Origin: Hyphomonadaceae bacterium
GTDB lineage: Bacteria > Pseudomonadota > Alphaproteobacteria > Caulobacterales > Hyphomonadaceae
Assembly (NCBI GenBank): GCA_030697555.1
Contig: JAUYPV010000105.1
Coordinates: 1 to 44,683, forward strand
DNA length: 44,683 bases
Direction: 5' to 3'
The position numbers and the translations under genes are program-made. The notes below the pieces were generated by a model that saw only the letters and a program-made list of their open reading frames with translations, searched no databases and was not told the DNA's origin. Below, piece by piece: positions 8,601 through 16,044 of the stretch (its first letter is position 1; the number at the start of each line of letters is the position of its first letter).

Positions 8601-9117
8601 TGGTGTTGAGGTCGGCGCCGAAACCGCCATTGGTGGAGGCGAGGCGGCGGCCGTTCATCAGCACCAGCGTGCCGTTGGGTCCGATGCCGCGAAGATCGGC
8701 GTTGGCGAAGCCGGCGCCCGTGGGTATGTCCTGGCTGGTGTTGCCGAAGCCGAGGTCAGCTCCGTAGTTCACGGTCAGCGACTTCACGAATTCGGCGACG
8801 CTTGGGCTGCCCTGCTCCCGGAGTGTTTCAGCGGTGTAGACCTCAACCGGCTTGGCGGCGTCTTCCGCCGTGGTCGCGATCAGCGAGCCCACGATGACCA
8901 CCTTCTCGCCGCTGTCGGCGGGGGTGGCGGGCGATGTCTGGTCGGCCCCGGCTTGAGGGGCCTGCGCCTGCGGCGCAGCCTGGGTTGTCGCGACTGCCTG
9001 GCTGGCTGGTGTCTGGGGTTGCGGAGCAGCTCCCTGTTGGGCCCACGCGCCCTGAAAGCTTCCAGCAAGCCCAAGTATCAACGCGGCGCGCGATGCGCCG
9101 CGGATTGCGGTTTTCAT
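5629..9117 (-). CDS. TonB-dependent outer-membrane receptor (1162 aa)
   Basis: A very large TonB-dependent receptor. The signal peptide is residues 1-26 (cleavage after AWA), followed by a Gln/Ala/Pro-rich spacer to about residue 70. A TonB-box-like EKVVIVGS and a plug domain come next, with DLRGIGPNGTLVLMNGRR and QVEVLKDGASTTYGAGAVGG. The barrel ends in VELGVTKRF. The ATG has a GGGGAGGA ribosome site. The plug resembles that of the receptor at 2202-5279, so the two look like a tandem duplication that has diverged in the barrel loops, this copy being 137 aa longer. A structured leader (9136-9180) lies immediately before the ribosome site. The substrate is unknown; loops rich in Asn, Thr and Gly give no clue. 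Confidence 0.93.
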   Translation of the reverse strand: MKTAIRGASRAALILGLAGSFQGAWAQQGAAPQPQTPASQAVATTQAAPQAQAPQAGADQTSPATPADSGEKVVIVGSLIATTAEDAAKPVEVYTAETLREQGSPSVAEFVKSLTVNYGADLGFGNTSQDIPTGAGFANADLRGIGPNGTLVLMNGRRLASTNGGFGADLNTIPMEALEQVEVLKDGASTTYGAGAVGGVLNFRTRRDIDAPIVTVERSMYDGSEGEWNADFQTGWVGDAGNVLLSLHYGHVDRMSQLKRDFSTQPFAVNPTLYSLNGPNPGRFHASQNFYTANSLTPGAGLVTAGATGAVNDLPGSVGAAATQACQQVGGEIVANLNGSPTTTSTNTACALKQFYFQDLISANDSYRAYLEVNTDLLETMEFHMDVTYSKSDTLRHDIPTAAPLAGMRSTAAGVGANCASSCQYVIPVNQQIYSLTGTGTGTFVRNPFVDDFMARTGVTAGQVAGNGAIYTANNWRPFGYGGNPLYESRLRESHQQRERFLASVGFTGEFDSDTLLGSVLGGIKYDYSGQYNAYTDTNIAPDVVVSRLQAALMGYGGFNCAAIDRVATDFTSDFTFNRTVGIQSNIAPGTNGCQYFNPFSSGWATSFATGAANPMFNAGTPVLPASATPRPTGYENPVDLINWMIADRVTETQLLSTTFDATWSGEIPAFELPGGVIGWAAGVQWRMTERRNLSSTGQSTDERNLNFALCPYPDQLSGFRGCAGTPGAFFSADEHVESDEDSQTIAYYAEIAVPVLDNLNLGASVRREEYNGGRIIGDIWGVNGKYDITDNLYVRASYGTNFRAEQALDNDPGLITVATDPSTRFGATNVGRVTAVTLVDPDLGIEDDTTFNAGIGYNMDIGDGRLRLSADFFEIVIDGEVTTTATATVFNNVFGINSDSAVITNSQKNRTNPAIPDAAGPAQASTLNQFADCSARLAFMVAFTTPTCITGVTTAADLVAVARSTQNGPRRTLNGVDYAVDFSYPILNGTFGVNFTATNNLVYKTQGFEVAGIRFEDPQVRLGFVNGSLTVPLVPDWRSNLTVRWANEQHNINLRMNYQSGVHDERDPAFQGTLTYPTAGTLTAINPAGGTSTFGIFPEDYTDFDLTYIYSAPFWEELDLRLTILNITDEDPLAAQNRNGYLTGIGNPRGRQVELGVTKRF

Positions 9118-9135
9118 GTATTCCTCCCCGAGAGC

Positions 9136-9180
9136 ACCCGACTTGACGCAGGGCTTCTGCCGCGACCTTGGAAGTCGGGT
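9136..9180 (-). promoter_or_regulatory. Structured 5' leader of the 1162-aa TonB receptor
   Basis: A perfect 9-bp outer stem (ACCCGACTT / AAGTCGGGT) encloses 27 bases that contain a smaller GCAG-GGCTT-CTGC hairpin (9148-9160). It ends five bases before the GGGGAGGA ribosome site. There is no T-run, so it is not a terminator. It could be a small cis-regulatory RNA, a protein site, or a 5' stabiliser. It does not match a riboswitch class that I recognise. Confidence 0.45.
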
Positions 9181-9520
9181 ACAAACCTGTCAATGATAGG
9201 GTAAAACCGTCAGGACTGCCCGGAAGCGTCCGCGGCCTATACGGCATGCCGTTAGGGAAGATTGCTGGCGGCAGGACTCGTAATTAAGGTTACATTAAAT
9301 CTGTGACAAAATGTACACACTCGGTCCAGAACTCTGTAGCCGCTCATGTTTTTACGATGTGTCAGCGTCAAGGCGATGTTCACAGACTGGTGATCCCGCA
9401 ACCGGGTTCGCGAGGGACGAGGGAACCGCTTCCCATAACGCAATCGCGGGCGGGACGAGAACAACAATCGCGGGGAGAATCGGGGCCGCAGTCACAACAC
9501 CCAATGCGGTCATTGGTTTG

Positions 9521-9549
9521 ACGACTGGGACAACGACTGGGACAACGAC
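9521..9549. repeat. 12-bp tandem repeat upstream of glpS
   Basis: The unit ACGACTGGGACA occurs at 9521-9532 and 9533-9544, followed by a partial ACGAC. It lies in a GGGAC-rich tract immediately before glpS and stays open in the glpS reading frame (back to a TGA at 9519), encoding RLGQRLGQR if it were translated. Confidence 0.8.
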
Positions 9550-9578
9550 CGCCGGAACGATGGGAACGGGCGCCGCCA

Positions 9579-10613
9579 ATGCTGGAACTACGGCAGGTAT
9601 CGCGGCGGGTGTCAGGACAGGTGCACCTGTCGGAAACGTCGCTGCAACTGCAACCGGGAACACTGTCAGTCCTGCTGGGCCGGACGCTGTCGGGAAAGAC
9701 ATCGCTGCTGAGGCTGATGGCGGGACTGGAAAAGCCCTCATCGGGACAAGTGCTGTTCAACGGAAAAGACGTGACGGGACAACCGGTGCAACAGCGGCGG
9801 GTAGCGATGGTGTACCAGCAGTTCATCAACTACCCGGGATGGACGGTGCGGCAGAACATACAGTCGCCGCTGAAGGTGCAACGGCGGCCGCAACTGGAAA
9901 TCGAACAGGAAACACAACGAGTAGCCCAACTGCTGCGATTGGAACCGCTACTGGACCGCAAACCGCTGGAACTGTCGGGAGGACAACAACAACGCGTAGC
10001 GCTGGCGCGAGCGCTGGCAAAGAAAGCGGACCTGGTCCTGCTGGACGAACCGCTGGCCAACCTGGACTACAAACTACGCGAAGAACTGCGAGCAGAACTC
10101 CCAAAACTATTCGCCGGAACCGGAGCAATAATCGTCTACGCAACAACAGAGCCGATGGAAGCGCTAGCACTAAGCGGAATGACGGCCACCCTATCGGAAG
10201 GCCGCATCACCCAGTTCGGCCCGACGCTCGATCTCTATCGCCGGCCGCATGACCTGATCACGGCGAAGACGTTTTCGGATCCGCCACTCAATACGATTGG
10301 CGTTCACGACGCGAACTGGCAGGGCGCGCCACGGGGCGCGAGCACGCTGGCGTTCAGGCCGCATCATCTGACGCCGGGAATGGGTTCGGGCAGTGCGCTG
10401 GCGTTCAATGTGAGCGTGATCTCGACGGAGATCACCGGGTCGGAAAGCTTCATCCATGTGGCGCGCGGCGCGGACCGCTGGGTGATGTTGGCGCACGGTA
10501 TTCATGTCTATCCCTCTGGCGAGCAGCTCCAGGTGCATGTCGAACCGGCGCATCTGATGGCGTTCGATGCGCTGGGCGTGTCGCTCGATCCGAGCTTGCG
10601 CAGGGCGGCTTAG
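9579..10613 (+). CDS. glpS: Glycerol-type ABC transporter ATPase 1 (GlpS-like)
   Basis: A 344-aa nucleotide-binding subunit of a carbohydrate/polyol importer. Gene order and sequence match GlpS of the rhizobial glycerol system glpSTPQUV. Visible motifs are Walker A as GRTLSGKT (family form GPTLSGKT), Q-loop YQQFINYP, canonical signature LSGGQQQR and Walker B LVLLDEPLANLD. The usual switch histidine is replaced (YATTEPMEAL instead of .THD). A TOBE-like C-terminus follows. The start MLEL agrees with the family N-terminus, although no clear Shine-Dalgarno precedes it. It is first in an operon, 3 bp before glpT. Oddly, none of codons 1-217 ends in T and Gly is mostly GGA; from codon 218 on usage is normal. 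Glycerol as substrate is inferred, as no glpK or glpD is nearby. Confidence 0.85.
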   Translation: MLELRQVSRRVSGQVHLSETSLQLQPGTLSVLLGRTLSGKTSLLRLMAGLEKPSSGQVLFNGKDVTGQPVQQRRVAMVYQQFINYPGWTVRQNIQSPLKVQRRPQLEIEQETQRVAQLLRLEPLLDRKPLELSGGQQQRVALARALAKKADLVLLDEPLANLDYKLREELRAELPKLFAGTGAIIVYATTEPMEALALSGMTATLSEGRITQFGPTLDLYRRPHDLITAKTFSDPPLNTIGVHDANWQGAPRGASTLAFRPHHLTPGMGSGSALAFNVSVISTEITGSESFIHVARGADRWVMLAHGIHVYPSGEQLQVHVEPAHLMAFDALGVSLDPSLRRAA

Positions 10614-10616
10614 CCG

Positions 10617-11696
10617 ATGGCCCGCATCGACCTGGCCAACGTACGTCACGCTTACGGGCGCAATCCGCAGGCAGATTCCGACTACGCGCTCCGCCATGTG
10701 AACCAGGCGTTCGAGAATGGCGGGGCTTATGCGCTGCTAGGTCCGTCGGGTTGCGGCAAAACTTCTGTGCTTAACATCATCTCGGGTCTCGTGCAGCCAA
10801 GCCAGGGGCGTGTGCGGTTCGACGGCGAGGACGTGACGGATCTCTCAACCGAGAAACGCAACATCGCGCAGGTGTTTCAGTTTCCGGTGATCTACGACTC
10901 GATGACGGTGCGCGAGAACCTCGCTTTCCCACTGCGCAACCGTGGCGTGAAGCGGGCCGAGGCTAACCGGCGTGTTGACGAAGTGCTGGAGATGATCGGG
11001 CTCAAGTCGCGCGCCGACCGCAAGGCGCGCGGACTGACGGCGGACGACAAGCAGAAGATCTCGCTGGGGCGAGGCCTGGTGCGCTCGGATGTCAACGCCA
11101 TCCTGTTCGACGAGCCGCTGACAGTAATCGACCCACAAATGAAGTGGGAGCTGCGTGCACAGCTCAAGGAGCTGCACCGGCGCTTCGGCTACACCATGAT
11201 CTACGTGACGCACGACCAGACTGAGGCGCTTACTTTCGCGGACAGTGTGGTCGTTATGTACGAGGGGCAAATCGTGCAGGTGGGGTCGCCTGAGGACCTG
11301 TTCGAGCGGCCAAGCCATACGTTTGTCGGTCACTTCATCGGCTCGCCGGGCATGAATGTCATTCCGACCACGCTCGACGGCGCGCATGTGCGGGTCGGCG
11401 AATATGTTGCGCCCCTGCCCGGACTGCCGCGGCTGAGAGGGGAGCCGAAGCTCGAGATCGGCGTGCGGCCGGAATATGTGCGCATGGGCGCCGAAGGCAT
11501 TCCGGTGCAGATCACGCAGGTTGAGGATCTCGGCCGTATCCGGATCGTGCGCGCGGTGGCGGAAGGGCACGTCATCGCCGCTGTGCTACGCGAGGGCGAC
11601 GAGATCCCGGCCGACCCGCACATTACGATCGATCCCAAGGGCCTCAACCTCTACGCCGATAGCTGGCGCGTCGACTTCTCGGGTGACCGCAAATGA
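10617..11696 (+). CDS. glpT: Glycerol-type ABC transporter ATPase 2 (GlpT-like)
   Basis: A 359-aa ATPase that would pair with GlpS at the inner membrane. Walker A is canonical (GPSGCGKT), Walker B is AILFDEPLTVID and the switch region is YVTHDQTEAL with its histidine. The ABC signature is degenerate: LTADDKQKISLGRG stands where LSGGQ should be, as is typical of this GlpT branch. A TOBE-like C-terminal domain ends the protein. Its stop overlaps the next gene by 4 bp (ATGA), so translation is coupled. Combined with the GlpS motifs, only one of the two composite ATP sites should be fully competent. The name refers to the ABC subunit, not to the glycerol-3-phosphate antiporter of enteric bacteria. 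Confidence 0.87.
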   Translation: MARIDLANVRHAYGRNPQADSDYALRHVNQAFENGGAYALLGPSGCGKTSVLNIISGLVQPSQGRVRFDGEDVTDLSTEKRNIAQVFQFPVIYDSMTVRENLAFPLRNRGVKRAEANRRVDEVLEMIGLKSRADRKARGLTADDKQKISLGRGLVRSDVNAILFDEPLTVIDPQMKWELRAQLKELHRRFGYTMIYVTHDQTEALTFADSVVVMYEGQIVQVGSPEDLFERPSHTFVGHFIGSPGMNVIPTTLDGAHVRVGEYVAPLPGLPRLRGEPKLEIGVRPEYVRMGAEGIPVQITQVEDLGRIRIVRAVAEGHVIAAVLREGDEIPADPHITIDPKGLNLYADSWRVDFSGDRK

Positions 11697-12585
11697 AGCC
11701 GGTCAACCAGAAAGCATGGTTCCTCGTCCTGCCCGTGCTGCTGCTGGTGGCGATCTCGGCCGTGATCCCGCTGATGACGGTGGTGAACTACTCGGTGCAG
11801 GACACGTTCGGGAACAATCAGTTTTTCTGGGCGGGAACGAGCTGGTACGAGAAGGTGCTGCATTCGGAGCGGTTCTGGAACGCGTTGCTTCGCGACCTGA
11901 TGTTCTCCGCGATCATTCTGGCGATCGAGATTCCGCTGGGCGTGATCGTCGCGCTCGCCATGCCGCGCAAGGGTTGGGGCGTAGCAGTCTGCCTCGTGCT
12001 GATGGCGCTACCGCTGCTGATCCCATGGAACGTGGTCGGCACGATCTGGCAGGTGTTCAGCCGGGAAGACATCGGGCTGCTCGGCGGCGCACTGAAGGGA
12101 ATGGGTGTCGACTACAACGCCGTCCAGGATCCGGTGGATGCCTGGGTGACGCTGATCGTCATGGACGTCTGGCACTGGACCAGTCTCGTGACCCTGCTCG
12201 CTTATGCCGGCCTTGTCTCGATTCCGGACGCCTACTACCAGGCCGCGCGCATAGACGGCGCATCCGGCTGGTCGGTGTTTCGTTTCATCCAGCTCCCGAA
12301 GATGGCGCGCGTGCTCACCATTGCCGTGCTGCTGCGGTTCATGGACTCGTTCATGATCTTCGCCGAGCCTTTCGTCGTCACCGGGGGCGGGCCGGGCAAC
12401 ACGACGACCTTCATGTCGATCGATCTCGAGAATCTGCGGGCTAGCAACGAACTCGGTCAGGGCGCGGCCATGTCGCTTATCTACTTCCTGATCATCCTGC
12501 TGTTCTCGTGGATCTTCTACGCGGTGATGACGCGCGAGGATGCGCCGAGGCCCGACAAGGCGCCAGACAAGACGGGGGGGGCGCC

Positions 12586-12589
<4 letters not shown>
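11693..12589 (+). CDS. glpP: Glycerol-type ABC transporter permease 1 (GlpP-like)
   Basis: A 298-aa inner-membrane permease of the MalF/UgpA type with about six transmembrane helices, the first at about residues 8-30. The cytoplasmic EAA loop reads AARIDGASGWSVFRFIQLP (about residues 183-201) and is the coupling site for the ATPases. It overlaps glpT upstream and glpQ downstream by ATGA junctions. The last codons contain a run of eight G residues (12574-12581) directly before the glpQ start, a place where length changes would alter the C-terminus and the junction. The substrate is inferred from the operon. Confidence 0.87.
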
Positions 12590-13389
<800 letters not shown>

Positions 13390-13432
13390 TGGGTTCCGGT
13401 CTGAAACGCAGCAAAAGAGCCAGGAGAAAAAC

Positions 13433-13690
13433 ATGGCCAACGCTTATACCTCCCCCGAAGCCGCCAATGTCGAAAAGCGCCGCACCGGTGAAAAGATGAC
13501 CACGTTCGGCGTGATCCTCGGCGGCGCCGGCCTGGCCGGCATCGTGGTCTCGACGATCCTCAAGGCCGTCTGGCTCGGCATTCTCGGCGGACCGATCGCG
13601 GGCCTGTCGTGGCTGGCGCTGATCGTCGGCGTGGTCCTCTTCATCATCGGCTTCAATCAGATCAAGGCGGCGCGCGGGAACGGCGCATGA
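13433..13690 (+). CDS. Small membrane protein inside the glp operon (A)
   Basis: An 85-aa protein that I do not recognise. A short charged N-terminus (residues 1-22, with EKRRTGEK) is followed by two hydrophobic segments at about 23-43 and 47-72, and a basic tail (NQIKAARGNGA). It is preceded by CAGGAG at good spacing and overlaps the next small gene by ATGA. Its second segment and tail align with those of the neighbour at 13687-13935 (LALIVGVV..IIGF..IKA versus LAIVVGVV..VSGF..MKA), so the two look like tandem paralogues. Position inside the operon suggests an accessory subunit of the glycerol-type importer, but no function is known to me. Confidence 0.8.
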   Translation: MANAYTSPEAANVEKRRTGEKMTTFGVILGGAGLAGIVVSTILKAVWLGILGGPIAGLSWLALIVGVVLFIIGFNQIKAARGNGA

Positions 13691-13935
13691 CGCCAGCGCC
13701 GTCGCAGAACGCTGACCAGGAAAAAGCCAGGCGCCAGATGATGACGGGTGTGATGCTCGTCATGGGCGCCTGCGTCTTTGGCGGCCTGACTGCGGTGGTG
13801 CTTGTGGCTCTCGGCCAGCGTGAGGCTGCCGGGATTGTGGCGGTCCTCGCGGGCCTTGCGATCGTCGTGGGCGTCGTCGTCCAGGTCTCGGGCTTCAGGA
13901 AGATGAAGGCGCTGGTGCAGGGCGGGTCGAAATGA
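13687..13935 (+). CDS. Small membrane protein inside the glp operon (B)
   Basis: An 82-aa protein with no recognised family. The N-terminus is charged (residues 1-17, DQEKARR), then two hydrophobic segments occur at about 18-43 and 47-67, and the tail is basic (SGFRKMKALVQGGSK). The start at 13687 gives an ATGA overlap with gene A, and its own stop overlaps glpU by ATGA, so all three are translationally coupled. It resembles gene A in layout and in the second helix and tail. Known glpSTPQUV operons carry only glpU at this place, so the pair is an addition. An accessory role in the transporter is inferred from coupling alone. Confidence 0.8.
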   Translation: MTPAPSQNADQEKARRQMMTGVMLVMGACVFGGLTAVVLVALGQREAAGIVAVLAGLAIVVGVVVQVSGFRKMKALVQGGSK

Positions 13936-14219
13936 GCTTCGCCTGGATGGCCTGGACGCTGCCGACCACGCTGTTCTTTGTGGCGATCGCGCTCTTGCTG
14001 ACCGGAATGGGCGTGCTGGCGAAGCTGGCGCCGCGCAACGAGCCGCGCGTCGGCATCCTCCGCATTGCGACACAGCGAGGGGATCGCCTGTTCCTCTCCC
14101 TGCTCGGTTCGGCTTTCATCCACCTTGCGTGGATCGCCCTTGCCCCTGCGGCCTTGCCTCTCTGGATGGCAACCATGGCGTCGCTAGTTTACGCCGCCCT
14201 CGTTTTCCGATTTGCTTGA
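13932..14219 (+). CDS. glpU: DUF2160 small membrane protein (GlpU-like)
   Basis: A 95-aa integral membrane protein that matches the DUF2160 family: an N-terminus MSFAWMAWTLPTTLFF, the motif IATQRGDRLFLSLLGSA, then FIHLAW and a terminal helix. About three transmembrane helices are visible. DUF2160 proteins are encoded in glycerol-type ABC operons between the permeases and the binding protein, which is exactly the position here (glpU in Rhizobium leguminosarum). The molecular role is not known. It overlaps the gene before it by 4 bp and lies 49 bp before the binding-protein gene. Confidence 0.85.
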   Translation: MSFAWMAWTLPTTLFFVAIALLLTGMGVLAKLAPRNEPRVGILRIATQRGDRLFLSLLGSAFIHLAWIALAPAALPLWMATMASLVYAALVFRFA

Positions 14220-14268
14220 CCGGAAACAGATTCCAGCGCGCTGATGACGCTGGCGAGGGAGGACTTCC

Positions 14269-16044
14269 ATGCGTTCAACATTTCGCTCACGCGCCCTGAT
14301 GCTGGCTTTTGCGTCGGTGCTGGCGCTGGGCATGGCCGCATGCCAGCCGCAGCAGCAGGCAACCAGCGGGCAGGTCGACCCGAACCGCGCGCCCAATCCC
14401 AGTGCGGCCGCGGAGATCACGAAGTTCCTTGACACGGAAATCGCTGGCGTCTCCGTGCTTGATCGTCCGGCCGCCGAGGCGGAACTCAACTGGTTCGTCA
14501 AGGCGGCGGCGCCTTACCAGGGCATGGAGATCAAGGTCGTCTCCGAGACAATCGCCACGCACGAGTATGAATCGAAAGTATTGGCGCCAGCCTTCACTGC
14601 GATCACCGGCATCAAGATCACGCATGACCTGATCGGCGAAGGAGATGTGATCGACAAGCTGCAGACACAGATGACGTCCGGTCAGAATATCTACGATGCC
14701 TATGTCAACGACTCGGACCTCATCGGCACGCACTGGCGCTATCAGCTCGTGCGCAACCTGACGGACTGGATGGCCGGCGAAGGCGCCGCCGTCACCAGCC
14801 CGACGCTCGACCTACCCGATTTCATCGGCGCGAGTTTCACCACCGGGCCGGACAAGAAGCTCTACCAGCTTCCCGACCAGCAGTTCGCGAACCTCTACTG
14901 GTTCCGCTATGACTGGTTCACCGATCCCAAGAACAAGGCCGACTTCAAGGCCAAGTATGGCTACGATCTCGGCGTGCCGGTGAACTGGTCCGCTTATGAG
15001 GACATCGCCGAGTTCTTCACCGGCCGCACGATCGACGGAAAGAAAGTCTATGGTCACATGGACTACGGCAAGAAGGACCCGTCGCTCGGCTGGCGCTTTA
15101 CCGACGCGTGGCTGTCGATGGCCGGCAATGGCGACAAGGGCGAACCCAACGGCCTGCCGGTTGATGAGTGGGGCATCCGCGTCGACGAGAATTCGCGTCC
15201 CGTGGGCTCGTGCGTCGCGCGTGGCGGCGACACCAATGGCCCGGCGGCTGTCTATGCGATCGCCAAGTATCTCGAATGGCTGAAGAAATACGCCCCGCCG
15301 TCCGCGCAGGGCATGACGTTCTCTGAATCCGGCCCGGTGCCGTCGCAGGGCGAGATCGCGCAGCAGATGTTCTGGTACACCACCTTCACCGCCGATGCGG
15401 TGAAGCCGGGCATTCCGGTGCTCAACGCCGATGGCACGCCGAAATGGCGCATGGCCCCCTCGCCGCATGGCGCCTACTGGGAGCCGGGGCAGAAGCTCGG
15501 CTACCAGGATGCCGGCTCGTGGACGCTGATGAAGTCGACGCCCACGGAGCGTGCGCAGGCCGCGTGGCTCTACGCCCAGTTCGTCACGTCGAAGACGGTG
15601 GACCTGAAGAAGTCGCACACCGGCCTCACCTTCATTCGCGAGAGCACGATCCAGGACAAGAGCTTTACCGAACGAGCGCCCAAGCTTGGCGGCCTGGTCG
15701 AATTCTACCGCTCGCCGGCCCGCGTGCAGTGGTCACCCACCGGAACCAATGTGCCGGACTACAACCGGCTCGCCCAGCTCTGGTGGCAGAACATCGGCGA
15801 CGCCAGCTCCGGCGCGAAAACGCCGCAGCAGGCGATGGACGCGCTTTGCGCTGCGCAGGAAGACGTACTCGATCGGATAGAAAAATCCGGCGTGCAGGGC
15901 GAGCTTGGTCCCAAGCTCATTGCGCCCGAGGATCCGCAAGTCTGGTTCGACCGTCCGGGCGCGCCCAAACCGAAGCTGGCGAACGAAGATCCCAAGCCCG
16001 AGACTGTCGACTACGACACCCTGATCAAGAGCTGGCAGAAGTAG
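14269..16044 (+). CDS. glpV: Glycerol-type ABC solute-binding protein (GlpV-like)
   Basis: A 591-aa extracytoplasmic binding protein of the MalE/UgpB-like fold, large for that fold but normal for GlpV. A hydrophobic signal peptide ends in LALGMAAC, where Cys25 could be lipidated although Met at -3 is not the best lipobox residue. Family-typical stretches include YQLPDQQFANLYWFRYDWF, HMDYGKKDPSLGWRF and QKLGYQDAGSWTL. It ends the operon, 49 bp after glpU, and is followed by the hairpin at 16089-16114. It would deliver the substrate, probably glycerol, to GlpPQ. If it is lipidated, the receptor is membrane-tethered, unlike the soluble rhizobial protein. Confidence 0.87.
   Translation: MRSTFRSRALMLAFASVLALGMAACQPQQQATSGQVDPNRAPNPSAAAEITKFLDTEIAGVSVLDRPAAEAELNWFVKAAAPYQGMEIKVVSETIATHEYESKVLAPAFTAITGIKITHDLIGEGDVIDKLQTQMTSGQNIYDAYVNDSDLIGTHWRYQLVRNLTDWMAGEGAAVTSPTLDLPDFIGASFTTGPDKKLYQLPDQQFANLYWFRYDWFTDPKNKADFKAKYGYDLGVPVNWSAYEDIAEFFTGRTIDGKKVYGHMDYGKKDPSLGWRFTDAWLSMAGNGDKGEPNGLPVDEWGIRVDENSRPVGSCVARGGDTNGPAAVYAIAKYLEWLKKYAPPSAQGMTFSESGPVPSQGEIAQQMFWYTTFTADAVKPGIPVLNADGTPKWRMAPSPHGAYWEPGQKLGYQDAGSWTLMKSTPTERAQAAWLYAQFVTSKTVDLKKSHTGLTFIRESTIQDKSFTERAPKLGGLVEFYRSPARVQWSPTGTNVPDYNRLAQLWWQNIGDASSGAKTPQQAMDALCAAQEDVLDRIEKSGVQGELGPKLIAPEDPQVWFDRPGAPKPKLANEDPKPETVDYDTLIKSWQK

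Larger units (their letters stand above)
9118..9578. other. Divergent intergenic region between TonB receptor and glp operon
   Basis: 461 bases with no supported gene. It holds the leader hairpin of the receptor (9136-9180) and an AT-rich island (9281-9310). On the minus strand that island offers a weak promoter candidate, TTGTCA (9309-9304) with TTAATT 16 bases downstream, which would give a leader of about 160 bases. On the side next to glpS lies an unusual purine-rich tract (about 9410-9578) full of GGGAC/GGAAC words and a short tandem repeat. No clear glp promoter or GlpR-type operator was recognised. Confidence 0.5.

Noticed and set aside
9188-9214. CTGTCAATGATAGGGTAAAACCGTCAG as a second PHO box
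   Set aside because: Only one good CTGTCA half-site is present; the 11-bp-spaced partner positions do not match.
9300-9317. TGTGACAAAATGTACACA as a CRP/FNR-type site
   Set aside because: The half-sites are spaced two bases too far apart for the CRP consensus TGTGA-N6-TCACA, and the surrounding bases do not match FNR.
9352-9741. A hydrophobic Pro/Val-rich frame antisense to the start of glpS
   Set aside because: It looks like a membrane protein only because the opposite strand is T-poor and GGGAC-rich; it has no start signal and overlaps a well-supported gene.
9311-10252. A 313-codon plus-strand frame overlapping glpS and its upstream tract
   Set aside because: It is low-complexity Thr/Gly/Ala sequence with no ribosome site, while the overlapping glpS frame carries all ABC motifs. 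Its openness follows from the odd T-poor composition, which is reported as a finding instead.
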